64,000 nt of DNA, from the NCBI GenBank assembly GCA_022841465.1, contig JALHRL010000011.1:1-64000 (forward strand), written 5' to 3'. Below are positions 1 through 9,900 of this stretch, one piece after another. Source of the stretch: Bacteroidia bacterium. Its GTDB lineage: Bacteria; Bacteroidota; Bacteroidia; B-17B0; Aurantibacillaceae. The translations under genes and the position numbers were made by a program. Positions within the stretch are counted from its first letter, which is position 1. Each line of letters starts with the position of its first letter. The notes below the pieces were generated by a model. That model did no database searches. It was not told the DNA's origin and saw only the letters and a program-made list of their open reading frames with translations.

Positions 1-2153
1 CCCATACGCTTAGTGCTTTTTGCTTTATAAATTTCTTCAATCTTTTTATTTACTTCTTTTTCTAAACCATTTGCTTTAATATAAATTTCGCATTGTTGAT
101 CAATAGCAGCATTCATAAAAAAGGCGGCAATGGTTGCTGCGGGTCCATTTATGGTCATGGATACAGAGGTTTTAGGATCGGAAAGATTAAAACCACTGTA
201 CAGCTTTTTTGCATCGTCTAAACAACAAACACTTACGCCGGAGTTTCCAATTTTTCCGTAAATATCCGGACGATGATCAGGATCGTTACCATAAAGCGTT
301 ACACTATCAAAAGCAGTTGATAAACGTTTTGCGGGCATTCCTTTACTTACGTAATGAAAACGTTTATTAGTTCTTTCAGGGGCACCTTCACCGGCAAACA
401 TACGTGTTGGGTCTTCACCTTCGCGTTTAAAAGGATAAATACCGGCAGTATAAGGAAATTCTCCAGGAAAATTTTCACGTAAATTCCATATTAAAATATC
501 TGCCCACGATTTAAATTTTGGAACAGCTACTTTAGGAATTTGGGTATGAGATAAAGATTCGTAATGCGTTTTAATTTTTATTTCTTTATCACGAACTTTA
601 AAAACATAAAATTCATTTCTGTAATTGTCTTTTGTTTTCTCCCAATTTTCGAGCGTTTTTAAATTGCGAGGCTCAATGTCCAATGAAATGGTTTGGTATT
701 GCTCTTCTAATGATTTAATTAATCTGTCTCTATCTGCAATTTTAGATTCCTTTAAGGTATTAATGGTATTTCTGATGCTGTATAATTTTTCTGCAATTTC
801 AGCTTGTTCATTTGCTTTCTCATCATAACTGCGGCAGGTTTCAGAGATTTCGCTTAGGTAACGTGTGCGAGCCGGTGGAATAATGTATATCTTTTCACTC
901 ATTTCTCCGGTAACAACAAAGGTTGATTTTAAAGACACGCCTGTTTTTTCAGCAAGCATATCTATTAAAGCTTTGTAAAGGGTGTTTGTTCCGGGGTCGT
1001 TAAATTGAGAAGCAATGGTTCCATAAACAGGAACTTTATCATCTTCTAAATCAAATTTATTGTGATTACGTTTGTATTGTTTTTTAACGTCACGTATTGC
1101 ATCTAATGCACCGCGTTTATCAAACTTATTAATTGCAACTATATCAGCAAACTCAAGCATGTCAATTTTTTCTAATTGTGTAGCAGCTCCAAATTCGGGA
1201 GTCATAACATACATGCTTAAATTACTGTGTTCAACAATCTCCGTATCACTTTGTCCAATGCCTGCAGTTTCTAAAATTACCATATCAAATTCTGCTGCTT
1301 TTAAAACATTCACAGCATCTTGTACATGTTTAGATAAAGCTAAGTTACTTTGACGAGTAGCCAAAGAACGCATATACACTCTATCGTTTTTAATAGAGTT
1401 CATTCTTATTCTGTCTCCTAATAAGGCACCACCTGTTTTTCGTTTAGAAGGGTCAACAGAAATAATTCCGATTTGTTTATCAGGAAAATCTAATAAAAAT
1501 CTTCGTACCAATTCATCTACCAAACTAGACTTACCTGCTCCACCGGTGCCTGTAATTCCAATTACCGGAGTTTTTGATTTTGCTGCATCTGCCCTAACCT
1601 GGTCTAAAATTGCTTTGCTCTCTTCATTAAAATTTTCTGCTGCCGAAATAATTTTAGCAATAGACTTATGATCTTTTGTTTTAATGTATTTTACTTCACC
1701 GTTTAAATTTTTACCGGTTGCATAATCAGATTGTTGAAGCACATCGTTAATCATTCCTTGTAAACCAAGAGACCTTCCATCATCAGGATGGTAAACACGA
1801 GTGATTCCATAGTTATGCAATTCTTTAATTTCTTCAGGAAGAATAGTTCCTCCGCCGCCGCCAAATATTTTTATGTGTCCACATCCTCTTTCCTTTAACA
1901 AATCGTGCATGTATTTAAAGTACTCCATGTGCCCGCCCTGATAACTGGTAATAGCAATAGCATTTGCATCTTCTTGAATGGCGCAATCAACAATTTCCTT
2001 TACGCTTCTATCATGCCCCAAATGAATAACCTCGGCACCGGTACTTTGCATAATACGGCGCATAATATTAATAGCGGCATCGTGCCCATCAAAAAGGGCT
2101 GCAGCAGTTACAATTCTGATTTTGTTTTTTGGTAGGTAGGCAGTAGTTTCCAT
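1..2153 (-). CDS. icmF: Fused acyl-CoA mutase IcmF (isobutyryl-CoA mutase with built-in G-protein chaperone), C-terminus cut by window
   Basis: The gene starts at the ATG at 2153 and runs off the left edge, leaving about 717 residues of a family normally near 1,100. The order is: B12-binding domain (DGHDAA near residue 20), MeaB-like GTPase (P-loop GTGGAGKSS near residue 200, switch region [13 protein letters not shown]), linker, then the start of the mutase TIM barrel. The barrel begins with [12 protein letters not shown], the IcmF form rather than the methylmalonyl-CoA mutase form. Known members rearrange isobutyryl-CoA to n-butyryl-CoA, or related branched acyl-CoAs, with adenosylcobalamin; the GTPase part loads and protects the cofactor. 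The second substrate-pocket residue lies outside the window, so the exact substrate is not settled. Confidence 0.9.
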   Translation of the reverse strand, partial: METTAYLPKNKIRIVTAAALFDGHDAAINIMRRIMQSTGAEVIHLGHDRSVKEIVDCAIQEDANAIAITSYQGGHMEYFKYMHDLLKERGCGHIKIFGGGGGTILPEEIKELHNYGITRVYHPDDGRSLGLQGMINDVLQQSDYATGKNLNGEVKYIKTKDHKSIAKIISAAENFNEESKAILDQVRADAAKSKTPVIGITGTGGAGKSSLVDELVRRFLLDFPDKQIGIISVDPSKRKTGGALLGDRIRMNSIKNDRVYMRSLATRQSNLALSKHVQDAVNVLKAAEFDMVILETAGIGQSDTEIVEHSNLSMYVMTPEFGAATQLEKIDMLEFADIVAINKFDKRGALDAIRDVKKQYKRNHNKFDLEDDKVPVYGTIASQFNDPGTNTLYKALIDMLAEKTGVSLKSTFVVTGEMSEKIYIIPPARTRYLSEISETCRSYDEKANEQAEIAEKLYSIRNTINTLKESKIADRDRLIKSLEEQYQTISLDIEPRNLKTLENWEKTKDNYRNEFYVFKVRDKEIKIKTHYESLSHTQIPKVAVPKFKSWADILIWNLRENFPGEFPYTAGIYPFKREGEDPTRMFAGEGAPERTNKRFHYVSKGMPAKRLSTAFDSVTLYGNDPDHRPDIYGKIGNSGVSVCCLDDAKKLYSGFNLSDPKTSVSMTINGPAATIAAFFMNAAIDQQCEIYIKANGLEKEVNKKIEEIYKAKSTKRM

Positions 2154-2261
2154 CTCAGTAAATTCAGTTAAATCCTCTCAAATATAGGTTTAACGGGTCA
2201 TTTTATCAAATATTAGATTGGCTAAAAGAGTAAATTTGCCCTTATTATTTAATTAAAATAT

Positions 2262-2290
2262 TTGTTTTTGTAAAAAAATTAGTATTTTTG
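2262..2290 (+). promoter_or_regulatory. Bacteroidota-type promoter of tRNA-Glu
   Basis: TTG at 2262-2264 and TATTTTTG at 2283-2290 are separated by 18 bp and match the -33 TTG / -7 TAnnTTTG consensus. The element ends about 50 bp before the tRNA. Confidence 0.6.
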
Positions 2291-2342
2291 CCCTCCATTA
2301 ATGCAAAGTCTGCTTTACATAAAAGGACTTTGCTAAACAAAT

Positions 2343-2417
2343 GGCCCGTTCGTCTAGGGGTTAGGACGCGTCCCTTTCACGGACGAAACACGGGTTCGAT
2401 TCCCGTACGGGCTACCA
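2343..2417 (+). tRNA. tRNA-Glu (anticodon TTC)
   Basis: The cloverleaf has acceptor strands at 2343-2349 and 2407-2413, anticodon loop CTTTCAC with TTC, a GGTTCGATTCC T-arm, discriminator A and an encoded CCA at 2415-2417. The first acceptor pair is G-U. It stands alone, with its own promoter and terminator. Confidence 0.96.
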
Positions 2418-2447
2418 AAAAAAGCTGCATTACTGCAGCTTTTTTTA
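2418..2447 (+). terminator. Rho-independent terminator of tRNA-Glu
   Basis: The inverted repeat AAAAAGCTGCA / TGCAGCTTTTT with a TTAC loop starts one base after the tRNA CCA end and continues into a T tract. Confidence 0.8.
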
Positions 2448-2464
2448 TTGAAATTAAAGGCATC

Positions 2465-2965
2465 TTACTCAAAGCTCAATTTTTCTTGTTCTTTTTTTAG
2501 TTCTTCAGGATTAAGTTCTTTTTCTGACAGAATGTAATAGGTGTGATTTCCGCCTAAAATTCCTAAATCAACTATAATTTCTCTTTGTTCGCCCTTATTT
2601 ACTTGAAGCTTTTGAATGGTTACTTTATTATACCCGCTACAATAAAATTTTATGGTGTATTTTCCGGGCTTAACCAATATCTTATAAATTCCTTCGCTGT
2701 CGGTAATTGTGCCTAAAGATTTATTTTGGTCATCTAAAAGTGTAATATTAGCAAAAGGCACACTTTCATTTTTACTTAGTACCTCTCCACTAATAGTAAC
2801 CTGTGAAGTATCTAATTTTCCAATCGCTTCGTTTTTAACAACAATTCCCGGAATTGAGGATTTTTGCACATTCACTTCATTTATAAACTCTTTATTGCTT
2901 GCCTTTTGGGCATTTAAAATGGAGCAAAACAGTGTTGCCCCAATTACAAATTTCAGATTTTTCAT
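2465..2965 (-). CDS. Secreted protein with carboxypeptidase-regulatory-like domain
   Basis: The protein has 166 residues and a Sec signal peptide (MKNLKFVIGATLFCSILNA). Residues about 55-130 look like a CarboxypepD_reg-like beta-sandwich: an ISGEVLSKNESVPFANITLL strand pattern, then TDSEGIYKILVKPGKYTIKF, typical of the N-terminal plug extension of TonB-dependent receptors. Here the domain stands alone, with no barrel attached. It is probably periplasmic or surface-exposed. There is no enzymatic motif, and the function is unknown. Confidence 0.75.
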   Translation of the reverse strand: MKNLKFVIGATLFCSILNAQKASNKEFINEVNVQKSSIPGIVVKNEAIGKLDTSQVTISGEVLSKNESVPFANITLLDDQNKSLGTITDSEGIYKILVKPGKYTIKFYCSGYNKVTIQKLQVNKGEQREIIVDLGILGGNHTYYILSEKELNPEELKKEQEKLSFE

Positions 2966-3063
2966 TTTTTATAATTTCAATAATCTGACATCAATGTAGG
3001 AATATTTAATAATATAAAAAATATGATATTTGTTAGTGAAGTTTTAACTGAATAAAAACAAAC

Positions 3064-3372
3064 TTAAATTTTCAGAAACGTCTTTACCTTTTCTTCGGCA
3101 ATTAAAAACTCTTGTTGTACCTGTACTATTTCTGCATTCCAATGATCGGGTTTTTTTTCCTGTTTTTCCTTATCATTTTGAATTCGGTCTAACTTTAAAG
3201 CGGTATCAATTAAGTTTTTAATTAACTGATGTGCTTCCTGGTTTTTCGTTTCTAATACTTCCAACAAAACATTTCTCTTTTTAAAAGACACTGTTTCTGC
3301 ATTTGGAATTTCATTTAATTGAGCCATTAAATGCAAATTTTGCATTAACTGTTTTTTTAATTCTTCTGTCAT
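3064..3372 (-). CDS. Hypothetical cytosolic coiled-coil-like protein
   Basis: This 102-residue protein has no signal peptide or membrane segment. It is rich in Glu, Lys, Gln and Leu, with heptad-like spacing from about residue 30 to the C-terminus (KNQEAHQLIKNLIDTALKLD), which suggests a helical bundle or coiled coil. It lies downstream of the cspA terminator on the same strand and so is probably transcribed separately. I do not recognise the family. Confidence 0.6.
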   Translation of the reverse strand: MTEELKKQLMQNLHLMAQLNEIPNAETVSFKKRNVLLEVLETKNQEAHQLIKNLIDTALKLDRIQNDKEKQEKKPDHWNAEIVQVQQEFLIAEEKVKTFLKI

Positions 3373-3411
3373 ACTTTTATGAATGATTAAATATACAATT
3401 TATCATTTTAA

Positions 3412-3446
3412 ACAAAAAAAAGGCAAACATTGCTGCTTGCCTTTTC
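3412..3446 (-). terminator. Rho-independent terminator of cspA
   Basis: Read on the minus strand, AAAAGGCAA and TTGCCTTTT form a stem and an uninterrupted T tract follows. It lies 19 bp past the cspA stop codon. Confidence 0.75.
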
Positions 3447-3464
3447 CAGATTTATTTCTTTAGT

Positions 3465-3656
3465 TTAGTCAGCAAGTGATACGTTCACTGCGTTTAAACC
3501 TTTCTTACCTTCTTGTATTTCAAATACTACTTGGTCGTTTTCTTGAATTTCTTCTTTTAAACCTGTTGCGTGAACAAATATTTCTTGTCCACCATCTTCT
3601 TTAATAAATCCGAAACCTTTTGCTTCGTTAAAGAATTTTACTGTTCCTCTTTTCAT
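3465..3656 (-). CDS. cspA: Cold-shock domain protein (CspA family)
   Basis: This 63-residue single cold-shock domain carries RNP1 (KGFGFI, residues 13-18) and RNP2 (IFVHAT, residues 26-31). The family binds single-stranded RNA or DNA and melts secondary structure in mRNA. It lies 61 bp downstream of a DEAD-box helicase on the same strand, a pairing often seen in Bacteroidota and consistent with a shared RNA-remodelling role in the cold. Its own terminator closes the unit. Confidence 0.93.
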   Translation of the reverse strand: MKRGTVKFFNEAKGFGFIKEDGGQEIFVHATGLKEEIQENDQVVFEIQEGKKGLNAVNVSLAD

Positions 3657-3717
3657 TGTTTTTGTTTTTTTTCCGGTTACCCGGCATTAGTTATTATTTA
3701 TTTATTTGTTTTATTAG

Positions 3718-4848
3718 TTAAGAGAAGGGATTAGATTTTTCAACCTCAATATTCTTCTTAATTAATTTGTTTATGCCTTTTAAATAGGCTAATTCTTCTT
3801 GTGCGCAAAATGATAGGGCAATTCCCGAGCTACCAGCTCTGCCGGTTCTTCCTATTCTATGAACATACGTTTCTGCCTGTTCGGGCATTTCGTAATTAAT
3901 AACGTGCGATAACTTATCTACATCAATACCACGTGAAGCAATGTCTGTTGCTACTAAAACGCGAATAGTTCTGTTTTTAAATCCTTTCAAAGCGCGTTCT
4001 CTTGCTCCCTGAGATTTATTTCCATGAATTGCTTCGGCTTTAATTCCGTTATTATTTAAATCTTTAGCAACTTTATCTGCCCCATGTTTTGTTCTAGTAA
4101 ACACCAATGCATGTTCTATTTTACCATCTTTCAATACAAACTTTAATAAAGAGCGTTTGTTTTCTTTAGAAACATAATATACACTTTGGTTTACCAAACT
4201 TGCAGTTGATGATACAGGAGTAACAGAAACATGTTCAGGATTAACTAAAATAGTGTTGGCTAACTTCATTATTTCAGGCGCTGCGGTAGCCGAGAAAAAT
4301 AAGGTTTGCTTTTTTTGTGGCAACTTTGCAATTACTTTTCTAATATCATTAATAAAACCCATATCCAACATTCTATCGGCTTCATCTAAAACAAAATGCT
4401 CAATGTTGTTTAATTTTACATATCCTTGATTCATTAAATCAATTAATCTTCCGGGTGTAGCAATTAATACATCTACCCCTCTTTGTAAATCTTTAACTTG
4501 ATTCACTTGCGATACTCCACCAAATATGGTTGTATGTGATATTTGCAATTGATTGCTGTACGATTTAAAGTTTTCGCTTATTTGTAAAGCTAATTCACGC
4601 GTTGGTGCTAAAACCAATGCACGTATGTTTCTTGAATTGTTGTTGTTTTTGTTAAGTGATAATAATTGTAAAATGGGTAATGCAAATGCTGCTGTTTTTC
4701 CGGTTCCTGTTTGCGCGCATCCAAAAATATCTTTTCCGTTTAAAATATGAGGTATTGATTGTTCTTGAATTGGTGTGGGTTGTGTATAACCCATTTTATC
4801 TAAGGCCACAATTAGCGGCTTTATAAGCTTTAAATTTAAAAATGTCAT
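3718..4848 (-). CDS. rhlE: DEAD-box ATP-dependent RNA helicase (RhlE-like)
   Basis: The protein has 376 residues. The visible motifs are Q (GYTQPTPIQ, 20-28), I (AQTGTGKT, 45-52), Ia (PTRELA), Ib (TPGR), II (DEAD, about 155), III (SAT), V (ATDIASRGID) and VI (HRIGRTGRAG). It stops soon after the second RecA-like domain, without the long basic tail of many RhlE proteins. The likely role is ATP-driven remodelling of rRNA or mRNA structure. The downstream gene is cspA, so the two are probably cotranscribed. Confidence 0.93.
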   Translation of the reverse strand: MTFLNLKLIKPLIVALDKMGYTQPTPIQEQSIPHILNGKDIFGCAQTGTGKTAAFALPILQLLSLNKNNNNSRNIRALVLAPTRELALQISENFKSYSNQLQISHTTIFGGVSQVNQVKDLQRGVDVLIATPGRLIDLMNQGYVKLNNIEHFVLDEADRMLDMGFINDIRKVIAKLPQKKQTLFFSATAAPEIMKLANTILVNPEHVSVTPVSSTASLVNQSVYYVSKENKRSLLKFVLKDGKIEHALVFTRTKHGADKVAKDLNNNGIKAEAIHGNKSQGARERALKGFKNRTIRVLVATDIASRGIDVDKLSHVINYEMPEQAETYVHRIGRTGRAGSSGIALSFCAQEELAYLKGINKLIKKNIEVEKSNPFS

Positions 4849-5221
4849 TCTTTGTTTTATTCGTTATAGGCTCTTGCCTTGTGCATAGCCGTCTTTTTCT
4901 TTATAAGAAAAGTGCAAAATTTACCGAATTGTAATTAAGGGATTACTAATTAGATTGAGATACAATCTTCTAATGAAGGATACAAATGTACACCATTAAA
5001 TCCGGCAAACCTAATTATTTTAATAATATATTCAGATTACTGATTTTCTAATTGCCTGAGAAGCTTGCCAACAGGGCATTTATTGCCATTTAGTTTTCTT
5101 CCTAAAAAAAGCTAATTTTGAGATTATTAATTTACTATTTAGGAAATAATCATTTTGTTCTGAGCTTCAAATCACGTAAAAATAAATAAGCTATACTATA
5201 ACAAATATTAAATAAATACAT
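4849..5221. other. Gene-free divergent interval (373 bp)
   Basis: This AT-rich spacer separates the leftward helicase gene from the rightward serine hydrolase gene and must hold both promoters. The helicase leader contains only a weak 4-bp hairpin (GGCT/AGCC near 4869-4890). No open frame of convincing quality, tRNA or clear TAnnTTTG/TTG pair was found. Confidence 0.5.
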
Positions 5222-6784
5222 ATGAAAATTCAGTCAAAATTACTGGCAATTAGTTTCGTTTTTTTAACCTTTTTAATAACTGCACAAACCATTAGCTCAG
5301 CCGAAATTGATGCCTTGGTAGAACAAACTCTTAAAACATTTAATGTTCCGGGTATTGCAGTAGGTGTTGTTAAAGACGGTAAATTAATTCACGCAAAAGG
5401 ATATGGTATTCGTTCTATTAACACCAAAGAAAAAGTAGATGAAAATACTTTGTTTGGCATTGCCTCTAACAGTAAAGCTTTTACTACCGCTGCTTTAGCG
5501 ATGTTGGTTGACGAAAAAAAAATAAAGTGGGATGATAAAGTAACTGACTATATTCCCAATTTTAAATTACACAATTCGTTTGTTACCGAATCATTTACCA
5601 TTCGCGATTTGGTTTGCCACAGAAGCGGATTAGATTTAGGAGCCGGTGATTTAATGATGTGGCCTGATTCAAACACCAATAACAGAAACGATATTATTAA
5701 TAATTTACGTTATTTAAAACCTGTTTCAGAATTCAGAACAAAATTTGAATACAATAACAATTTATTTATTGTTGCCGGAGAAGTTATTGCAAAAGCTTCG
5801 GGCTTAAATTGGGAAGATTTTATTGAACAAAAAATTATGAAACCATTGAGCATGAATAACAGTGCCGCATCTAGAAGCAGGCTAAAAGATAAATCAAACA
5901 TTACAGAACCGCATGCGCCGGTGAATGGAACCCTGCAAATAAGTGATATACATTGGAGTGAAACAGCTAATGCTGCCGGCGGAATTTACAGCAGTATTAA
6001 CGATTTAAGCAAATGGGTTATTATGCAATTGAACAAAGGAAAATACGGAACAAACAATGTACTATTTTCTGAAAAACAACAAATGGAAATGTGGAATTTG
6101 CAAACTCCAACTCCTGTTAATGCACCGGGGCCTTATAACACCCATTTTAACGGCTATGGCTTAGGGTGGTTTGTAAGCGATGTAAAAGGATACAAACAAG
6201 TAACGCATACCGGAGGCCTTGCCGGTATAGTTACACAGGTTGTTTTAATTCCGGAAATTAACTTAGGTATAATTGTATTTACCAATCAACAAGTTGGTGC
6301 TGCTTTTCAAACTATTTCAAACACTATTAAAGATAGTTACTTAGGAATGCCAAAAAAAGATTGGCTAAAAGAATACAGTGATAGAGTTTTAAAAATAAAC
6401 GAACAAGCTAAAAAAATTGAAACAGAAGTGTGGACCAAAGTAGAAGCACAGCAAAAAAACAAAATGGCAAAACCGGATGTAACTAATTTTGCAGGTAATT
6501 ACAAAGATAATTGGTATGGAGAAGTTGAATTAACCCTTTCGCCTGAAGGAAAATTAATTTACAAAAGTAAAAATTCAAAACGCATGAGAGGCGAGTTGTA
6601 TTATTACCAAGCCAACACTTTTGTAATTAAATGGTACAACAGAACGTTTGATGCAGATGCCTTTGTGAATTTTACTTTAGATAAAAATGGTAAAGCAACA
6701 GGGTTTAAAATAGAAGCTTACTCGCCCCTAACCGATTTTAGTTTCGATTTTCAGGATTTAGATTTTTACAAATTGGATAAATAG
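5222..6784 (+). CDS. Serine hydrolase (class C beta-lactamase / penicillin-binding-protein-like) with C-terminal lipocalin-like domain
   Basis: The protein has 520 residues and a signal peptide ending near ITAQ (residue 22). The catalytic SxxK is S82-N-S-K85, the YxN motif is Y177-N-N179, and the third motif is HTGG near residue 330, so all three active-site elements of the family are present. The C-terminal part, from about residue 410, resembles the DUF3471-type beta domain often attached to such hydrolases. It is probably a periplasmic or secreted peptidase or esterase. A true beta-lactamase role cannot be shown from the sequence. Confidence 0.88.
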   Translation: MKIQSKLLAISFVFLTFLITAQTISSAEIDALVEQTLKTFNVPGIAVGVVKDGKLIHAKGYGIRSINTKEKVDENTLFGIASNSKAFTTAALAMLVDEKKIKWDDKVTDYIPNFKLHNSFVTESFTIRDLVCHRSGLDLGAGDLMMWPDSNTNNRNDIINNLRYLKPVSEFRTKFEYNNNLFIVAGEVIAKASGLNWEDFIEQKIMKPLSMNNSAASRSRLKDKSNITEPHAPVNGTLQISDIHWSETANAAGGIYSSINDLSKWVIMQLNKGKYGTNNVLFSEKQQMEMWNLQTPTPVNAPGPYNTHFNGYGLGWFVSDVKGYKQVTHTGGLAGIVTQVVLIPEINLGIIVFTNQQVGAAFQTISNTIKDSYLGMPKKDWLKEYSDRVLKINEQAKKIETEVWTKVEAQQKNKMAKPDVTNFAGNYKDNWYGEVELTLSPEGKLIYKSKNSKRMRGELYYYQANTFVIKWYNRTFDADAFVNFTLDKNGKATGFKIEAYSPLTDFSFDFQDLDFYKLDK

Positions 6785-6944
6785 CCAACGGTATATTAGT
6801 TTGTACTAGCGTCAATACCTAAATTTATTGGTATTGAAACCATGTCTATTGTAAATCACAAAATTCCTTAATTAGCTGTGCATTTACTTTTTTTGTGAAT
6901 TGGTAATGTGGCTAATAATTTATCTTGTATTCAAATTATTAGCC

Positions 6945-7472
6945 ATGAAAAATTTATTAGTATTTGCTTTAATGTTTATTCTTACACAAACAAAAGCACA
7001 AACGGCAAAGGTAGATTACGATGCTTTTGAAAAATTAGTTACTGAAGTAAAAGAACATCGCAAAAAAAGATTAATTACCTTAGAACAGTTTCAGAAAATG
7101 AGCTTAGAAAAAGATGTGGTAATACTAGACACCCGCTCAGATGCCATGTACAAAGCTAAGCATGTGAAAGGAGCCATTCATTTAAATTTTTCTGACTTTA
7201 CACAAAGTAATTTAGAAAGATTAATACCCAACAAAAACACCAAAATTTTAATTTACTGTAATAATAATTTTGAAAGCGATGAACAATTTTTTCCAACAAA
7301 GGCATATATCCCCGCTACTAAAAAAGAGAAAGGATATACTTTGGCTTTAAATATTCCTACCTACATTAATTTATTTGGATATGGTTATAAAGAAGTTTAT
7401 GAATTATCGGAACTTATAAGCGTTTTTGACAGTAAAATACAATTTGAAGGAACATCTATAAAGAAGAAATAA
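6945..7472 (+). CDS. Secreted rhodanese-like domain protein
   Basis: The start is set at the ATG at 6945, because the signal peptide MKNLLVFALMFILTQTKAQ begins there; 15 further codons upstream would spoil it. The rhodanese fold is visible as VVILDTRS and the active-site loop YCNNNFESD, whose Cys is the expected persulfide carrier. The loop is longer and less regular than the usual CxxGxR, so thiosulfate sulfurtransferase activity is uncertain. It is probably a periplasmic protein of 175 residues. Confidence 0.8.
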   Translation: MKNLLVFALMFILTQTKAQTAKVDYDAFEKLVTEVKEHRKKRLITLEQFQKMSLEKDVVILDTRSDAMYKAKHVKGAIHLNFSDFTQSNLERLIPNKNTKILIYCNNNFESDEQFFPTKAYIPATKKEKGYTLALNIPTYINLFGYGYKEVYELSELISVFDSKIQFEGTSIKKK

Positions 7473-7560
7473 CATTGTGTATTCCTTCAGACTGTCAATA
7501 AAATCAGTTCTAATCTAAAATTCATGACAAAAAGTAGTTAATAACTAATTGGATTAGTAT

Positions 7561-7590
7561 TTGCTTAGTAAATTAACAAATGTAATTTTG
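7561..7590 (+). promoter_or_regulatory. Promoter of clpP
   Basis: TTG at 7561-7563, a 19-bp spacer and TAATTTTG at 7583-7590 match the Bacteroidota consensus exactly. The clpP ATG follows 21 nt later. Confidence 0.65.
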
Positions 7591-7611
7591 GTTTAATTTA
7601 AAATACACACT

Positions 7612-8289
7612 ATGTTCGATAACAATGAATTCAGAAAATATGCCACCAAACACGCTGGCATTAACAGTTTAACCTACGATAATTATTCATCAAGAATAAG
7701 TTCTTCGTTAACACCCTATATTATTGAGGAACGTCAATTAAACGTAGCTCAAATGGACGTTTTTTCGCGTTTAATGATGGACAGAATTATTTTTCTTGGC
7801 ACCGGTATTAACGACCAAGTAGCTAACATTGTTCAAGCGCAATTATTATTTTTAGAAAGCGTTGATGCAAAAAAAGACATTCAAATTTACATTAACTCGC
7901 CCGGAGGAAGTGTTTATGCAGGTTTGGGTATTTATGATACCATGCAAATTGTAAAGCCCGATGTAGCCACCATTTGTACAGGTATGGCGGCCAGTATGGG
8001 TGCTGTATTACAATGTGCCGGCGCAAAAGGAAAACGTACCGCTTTAAAACACGCACGAATTATGATTCATCAACCATTGGGCGGTGCTGAAGGGCAAGCA
8101 AGTGATATTGAAATTACTGCGCGTGAAATTCAAAAGTTAAAGAAAGAACTTTATGAAATTATTGCATTGCATAGCGGACAAACCTACGATAAAGTTTGGG
8201 CAGATAGCGACCGTGATTATTGGATGATAGCCGCTGAAGCAAAAGAATATGGAATGATTGATGAAGTTTTAGATAAGAAAACGAAATAA
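7612..8289 (+). CDS. clpP: ATP-dependent Clp protease proteolytic subunit
   Basis: The protein has 225 residues and is a serine peptidase that assembles into a 14-mer and degrades proteins delivered by ClpX or ClpA/C. The nucleophile is Ser128 (GMAASMGA) and the catalytic His153 lies in MIHQPLGG; an acidic cluster near 198-202 can supply the Asp. The oxyanion glycine loop INSPGGSV is intact. The N-terminus is about 25 residues longer than that of E. coli and probably includes a processed propeptide. It stands alone here, with no clpX beside it, and has a good promoter and terminator. Confidence 0.96.
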   Translation: MFDNNEFRKYATKHAGINSLTYDNYSSRISSSLTPYIIEERQLNVAQMDVFSRLMMDRIIFLGTGINDQVANIVQAQLLFLESVDAKKDIQIYINSPGGSVYAGLGIYDTMQIVKPDVATICTGMAASMGAVLQCAGAKGKRTALKHARIMIHQPLGGAEGQASDIEITAREIQKLKKELYEIIALHSGQTYDKVWADSDRDYWMIAAEAKEYGMIDEVLDKKTK

Positions 8290-8305
8290 AATACAAACAT
8301 CAATT

Positions 8306-8340
8306 AAAAGCCCCGATAAAATTTATCGGGGCTTTTTTTT
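8306..8340. terminator. Bidirectional rho-independent terminator between clpP and the lipoprotein gene
   Basis: AAAGCCCCGATAAA and TTTATCGGGGCTTT form a long GC-rich stem with T runs on both strands. The stop codon of the opposing gene (8339-8341) sits inside the plus-strand T tract. Confidence 0.85.
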
Positions 8341-8863
8341 ATTTCTTTGTAGTTGGTGTATGAGTCGTTCGTGGAGCATCAATCACCTTTATTTCCTTAT
8401 CTTCTTTATAAACCAATGTTTTTAAAACGTTTCCAAGCGTATCGTAAAATTTCCAAGTGCTATCTCGCTTATCATTTTTATAAAAACCGGAATAACGTAT
8501 TTTACCATTTTCGTAATAAACTATATTAGGTCCAAACTTTTTTCCTTTGTCATAATTATGTTCACTCCATGGCAAACCATTGGCATAAAATGCAATCCAT
8601 TGCCCATGACGTTCGCCAAAACGAAAAAAGCCTTTATATTTAATAATCCCATCCGGATATTTGTCTTCGTACTCTCCTGTATAATTACTATCGGGTGGTA
8701 AAATTAAAAGTGGGTTTAATTTTTTTAATGAATCGGAACTTCTGCGCTGCCTTACCTTACTTAATGAATCGGCAGTAGCTTGTTCTGCTTCGGTTAAGGG
8801 TTTGTCTTCGCTGGTACATGCGTTTAATAAAACAACAAAGGCCAATACAACTATTCTCTTCAT
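8339..8863 (-). CDS. Lipoprotein with MORN/YwqK-type repeats
   Basis: The protein has 174 residues and a lipobox, LLNAC, with Cys16 as the lipidation site. At least three MORN_2-type repeats are visible (YKGFFRFGERHGQWIAFY, then YENGKIRYSGFYKNDKRDSTW), the pattern annotated as toxin-antitoxin YwqK family. No toxin partner is present, and in Bacteroidota such proteins are mostly surface or periplasmic lipoproteins of unknown function. The gene lies 4 bp downstream of the polyprenyl synthase gene and is probably cotranscribed with it. Confidence 0.8.
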   Translation of the reverse strand: MKRIVVLAFVVLLNACTSEDKPLTEAEQATADSLSKVRQRRSSDSLKKLNPLLILPPDSNYTGEYEDKYPDGIIKYKGFFRFGERHGQWIAFYANGLPWSEHNYDKGKKFGPNIVYYENGKIRYSGFYKNDKRDSTWKFYDTLGNVLKTLVYKEDKEIKVIDAPRTTHTPTTKK

Positions 8864-8867
8864 CCTA

Positions 8868-9845
8868 TTACTTTTTTCTGTTTATGGAGTAGTTAATTAA
8901 TGCTTCTAGACTTTCTTTAGAGGGGGAATCGGTTACCTCTTTTAAAATGGCAAGTGCTTTCTCTTTGTATTCATGCATAATTTTTTCGGCATACGTTAAG
9001 CCTCCTTTTGCAATTACAAATTCTATTACTTTTTTTACTTCGTCACTTTCATTATTATGATTTCTAACAATATTAATAATTTTTTTCTTTTCAGAATAGC
9101 TAGAATTATTTAATGCATAAATTAAAGGCAAGGTCATTTTCTTTTCTTTAATATCTATCCCTGTTGGTTTACCAATTAATTCATCTGTTCCAAAATCAAA
9201 TAAATCATCTTTTATTTGAAAAGCGATACCGGTAAGTGTTCCAAATTCTTTAAATTTTTTCACAGTAGCTTCATCCGCCTTTACCGAAACAGCACCACAA
9301 GCACAACACGCTGCCACAAGCGTTGCTGTTTTTTTGGTAATAATATCAAAATAAACTTCTTCTGAAATATCTAATCGACGGGCTTTTTCAATTTGCAACA
9401 ATTCGCCTTCACTCATTTCCTTAACAGCATTACTTACTGTTTTCAAAAGTTCAAAATCGTTGTTATCTAAACTCAGTAATAAACCTTTTGATAATAAAAA
9501 ATCACCAATTAAAACAGCTATTTTATTTTTCCATAAAGCATTTACGCTAAAAAAACCACGGCGTTCATTACTATCATCCACCACATCATCGTGCACTAAA
9601 GTTGCAGTGTGTAATAATTCTATTAACGAAGCTGCTCTATAAGTACTTTCATTAATTTCTCCTAAACACTTTGCGCTTAAAAATACAAACATGGGGCGTA
9701 TTTGCTTTCCCTTACGCTTAACAATATAATTGGTAATCTTGTCAAGTAATGGCACACTGCTTTTCATGGATTCTTTGAATTTATCTTCAAAAATTTCCAT
9801 GTGCTCGGCAATGGGCTGTTTTATTTTATTTACGGTGGTTGACAA
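8868..9845 (-). CDS. ispB: Polyprenyl (octaprenyl-type) diphosphate synthase
   Basis: The protein has 325 residues, is all-alpha, and is a trans-prenyltransferase that adds isopentenyl units to an allylic diphosphate, giving quinone side chains. The first aspartate-rich motif is DDxxD at residues 86-90 (HDDVVDD); the second is KDDLFDF near residue 215. The KGKQIRP substrate loop is present. The only start consistent with the family N-terminus is a TTG at 9845; the next ATG would delete the first helix. Chain length cannot be read with certainty. Confidence 0.92.
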   Translation of the reverse strand: MSTTVNKIKQPIAEHMEIFEDKFKESMKSSVPLLDKITNYIVKRKGKQIRPMFVFLSAKCLGEINESTYRAASLIELLHTATLVHDDVVDDSNERRGFFSVNALWKNKIAVLIGDFLLSKGLLLSLDNNDFELLKTVSNAVKEMSEGELLQIEKARRLDISEEVYFDIITKKTATLVAACCACGAVSVKADEATVKKFKEFGTLTGIAFQIKDDLFDFGTDELIGKPTGIDIKEKKMTLPLIYALNNSSYSEKKKIINIVRNHNNESDEVKKVIEFVIAKGGLTYAEKIMHEYKEKALAILKEVTDSPSKESLEALINYSINRKK

Positions 9846-9900
9846 GTGTGTTAAATCTATTAATAATCTACTAATTTAAATATCCTTATTCAATAAGTGG

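Noticed and set aside
3666-3690. CCGG-GTAA-CCGG hairpin between the RhlE-like gene and cspA as a terminator
   Set aside because: The stem is 4 bp and is followed by As on the transcribed strand, not Ts; the two genes are more likely cotranscribed.
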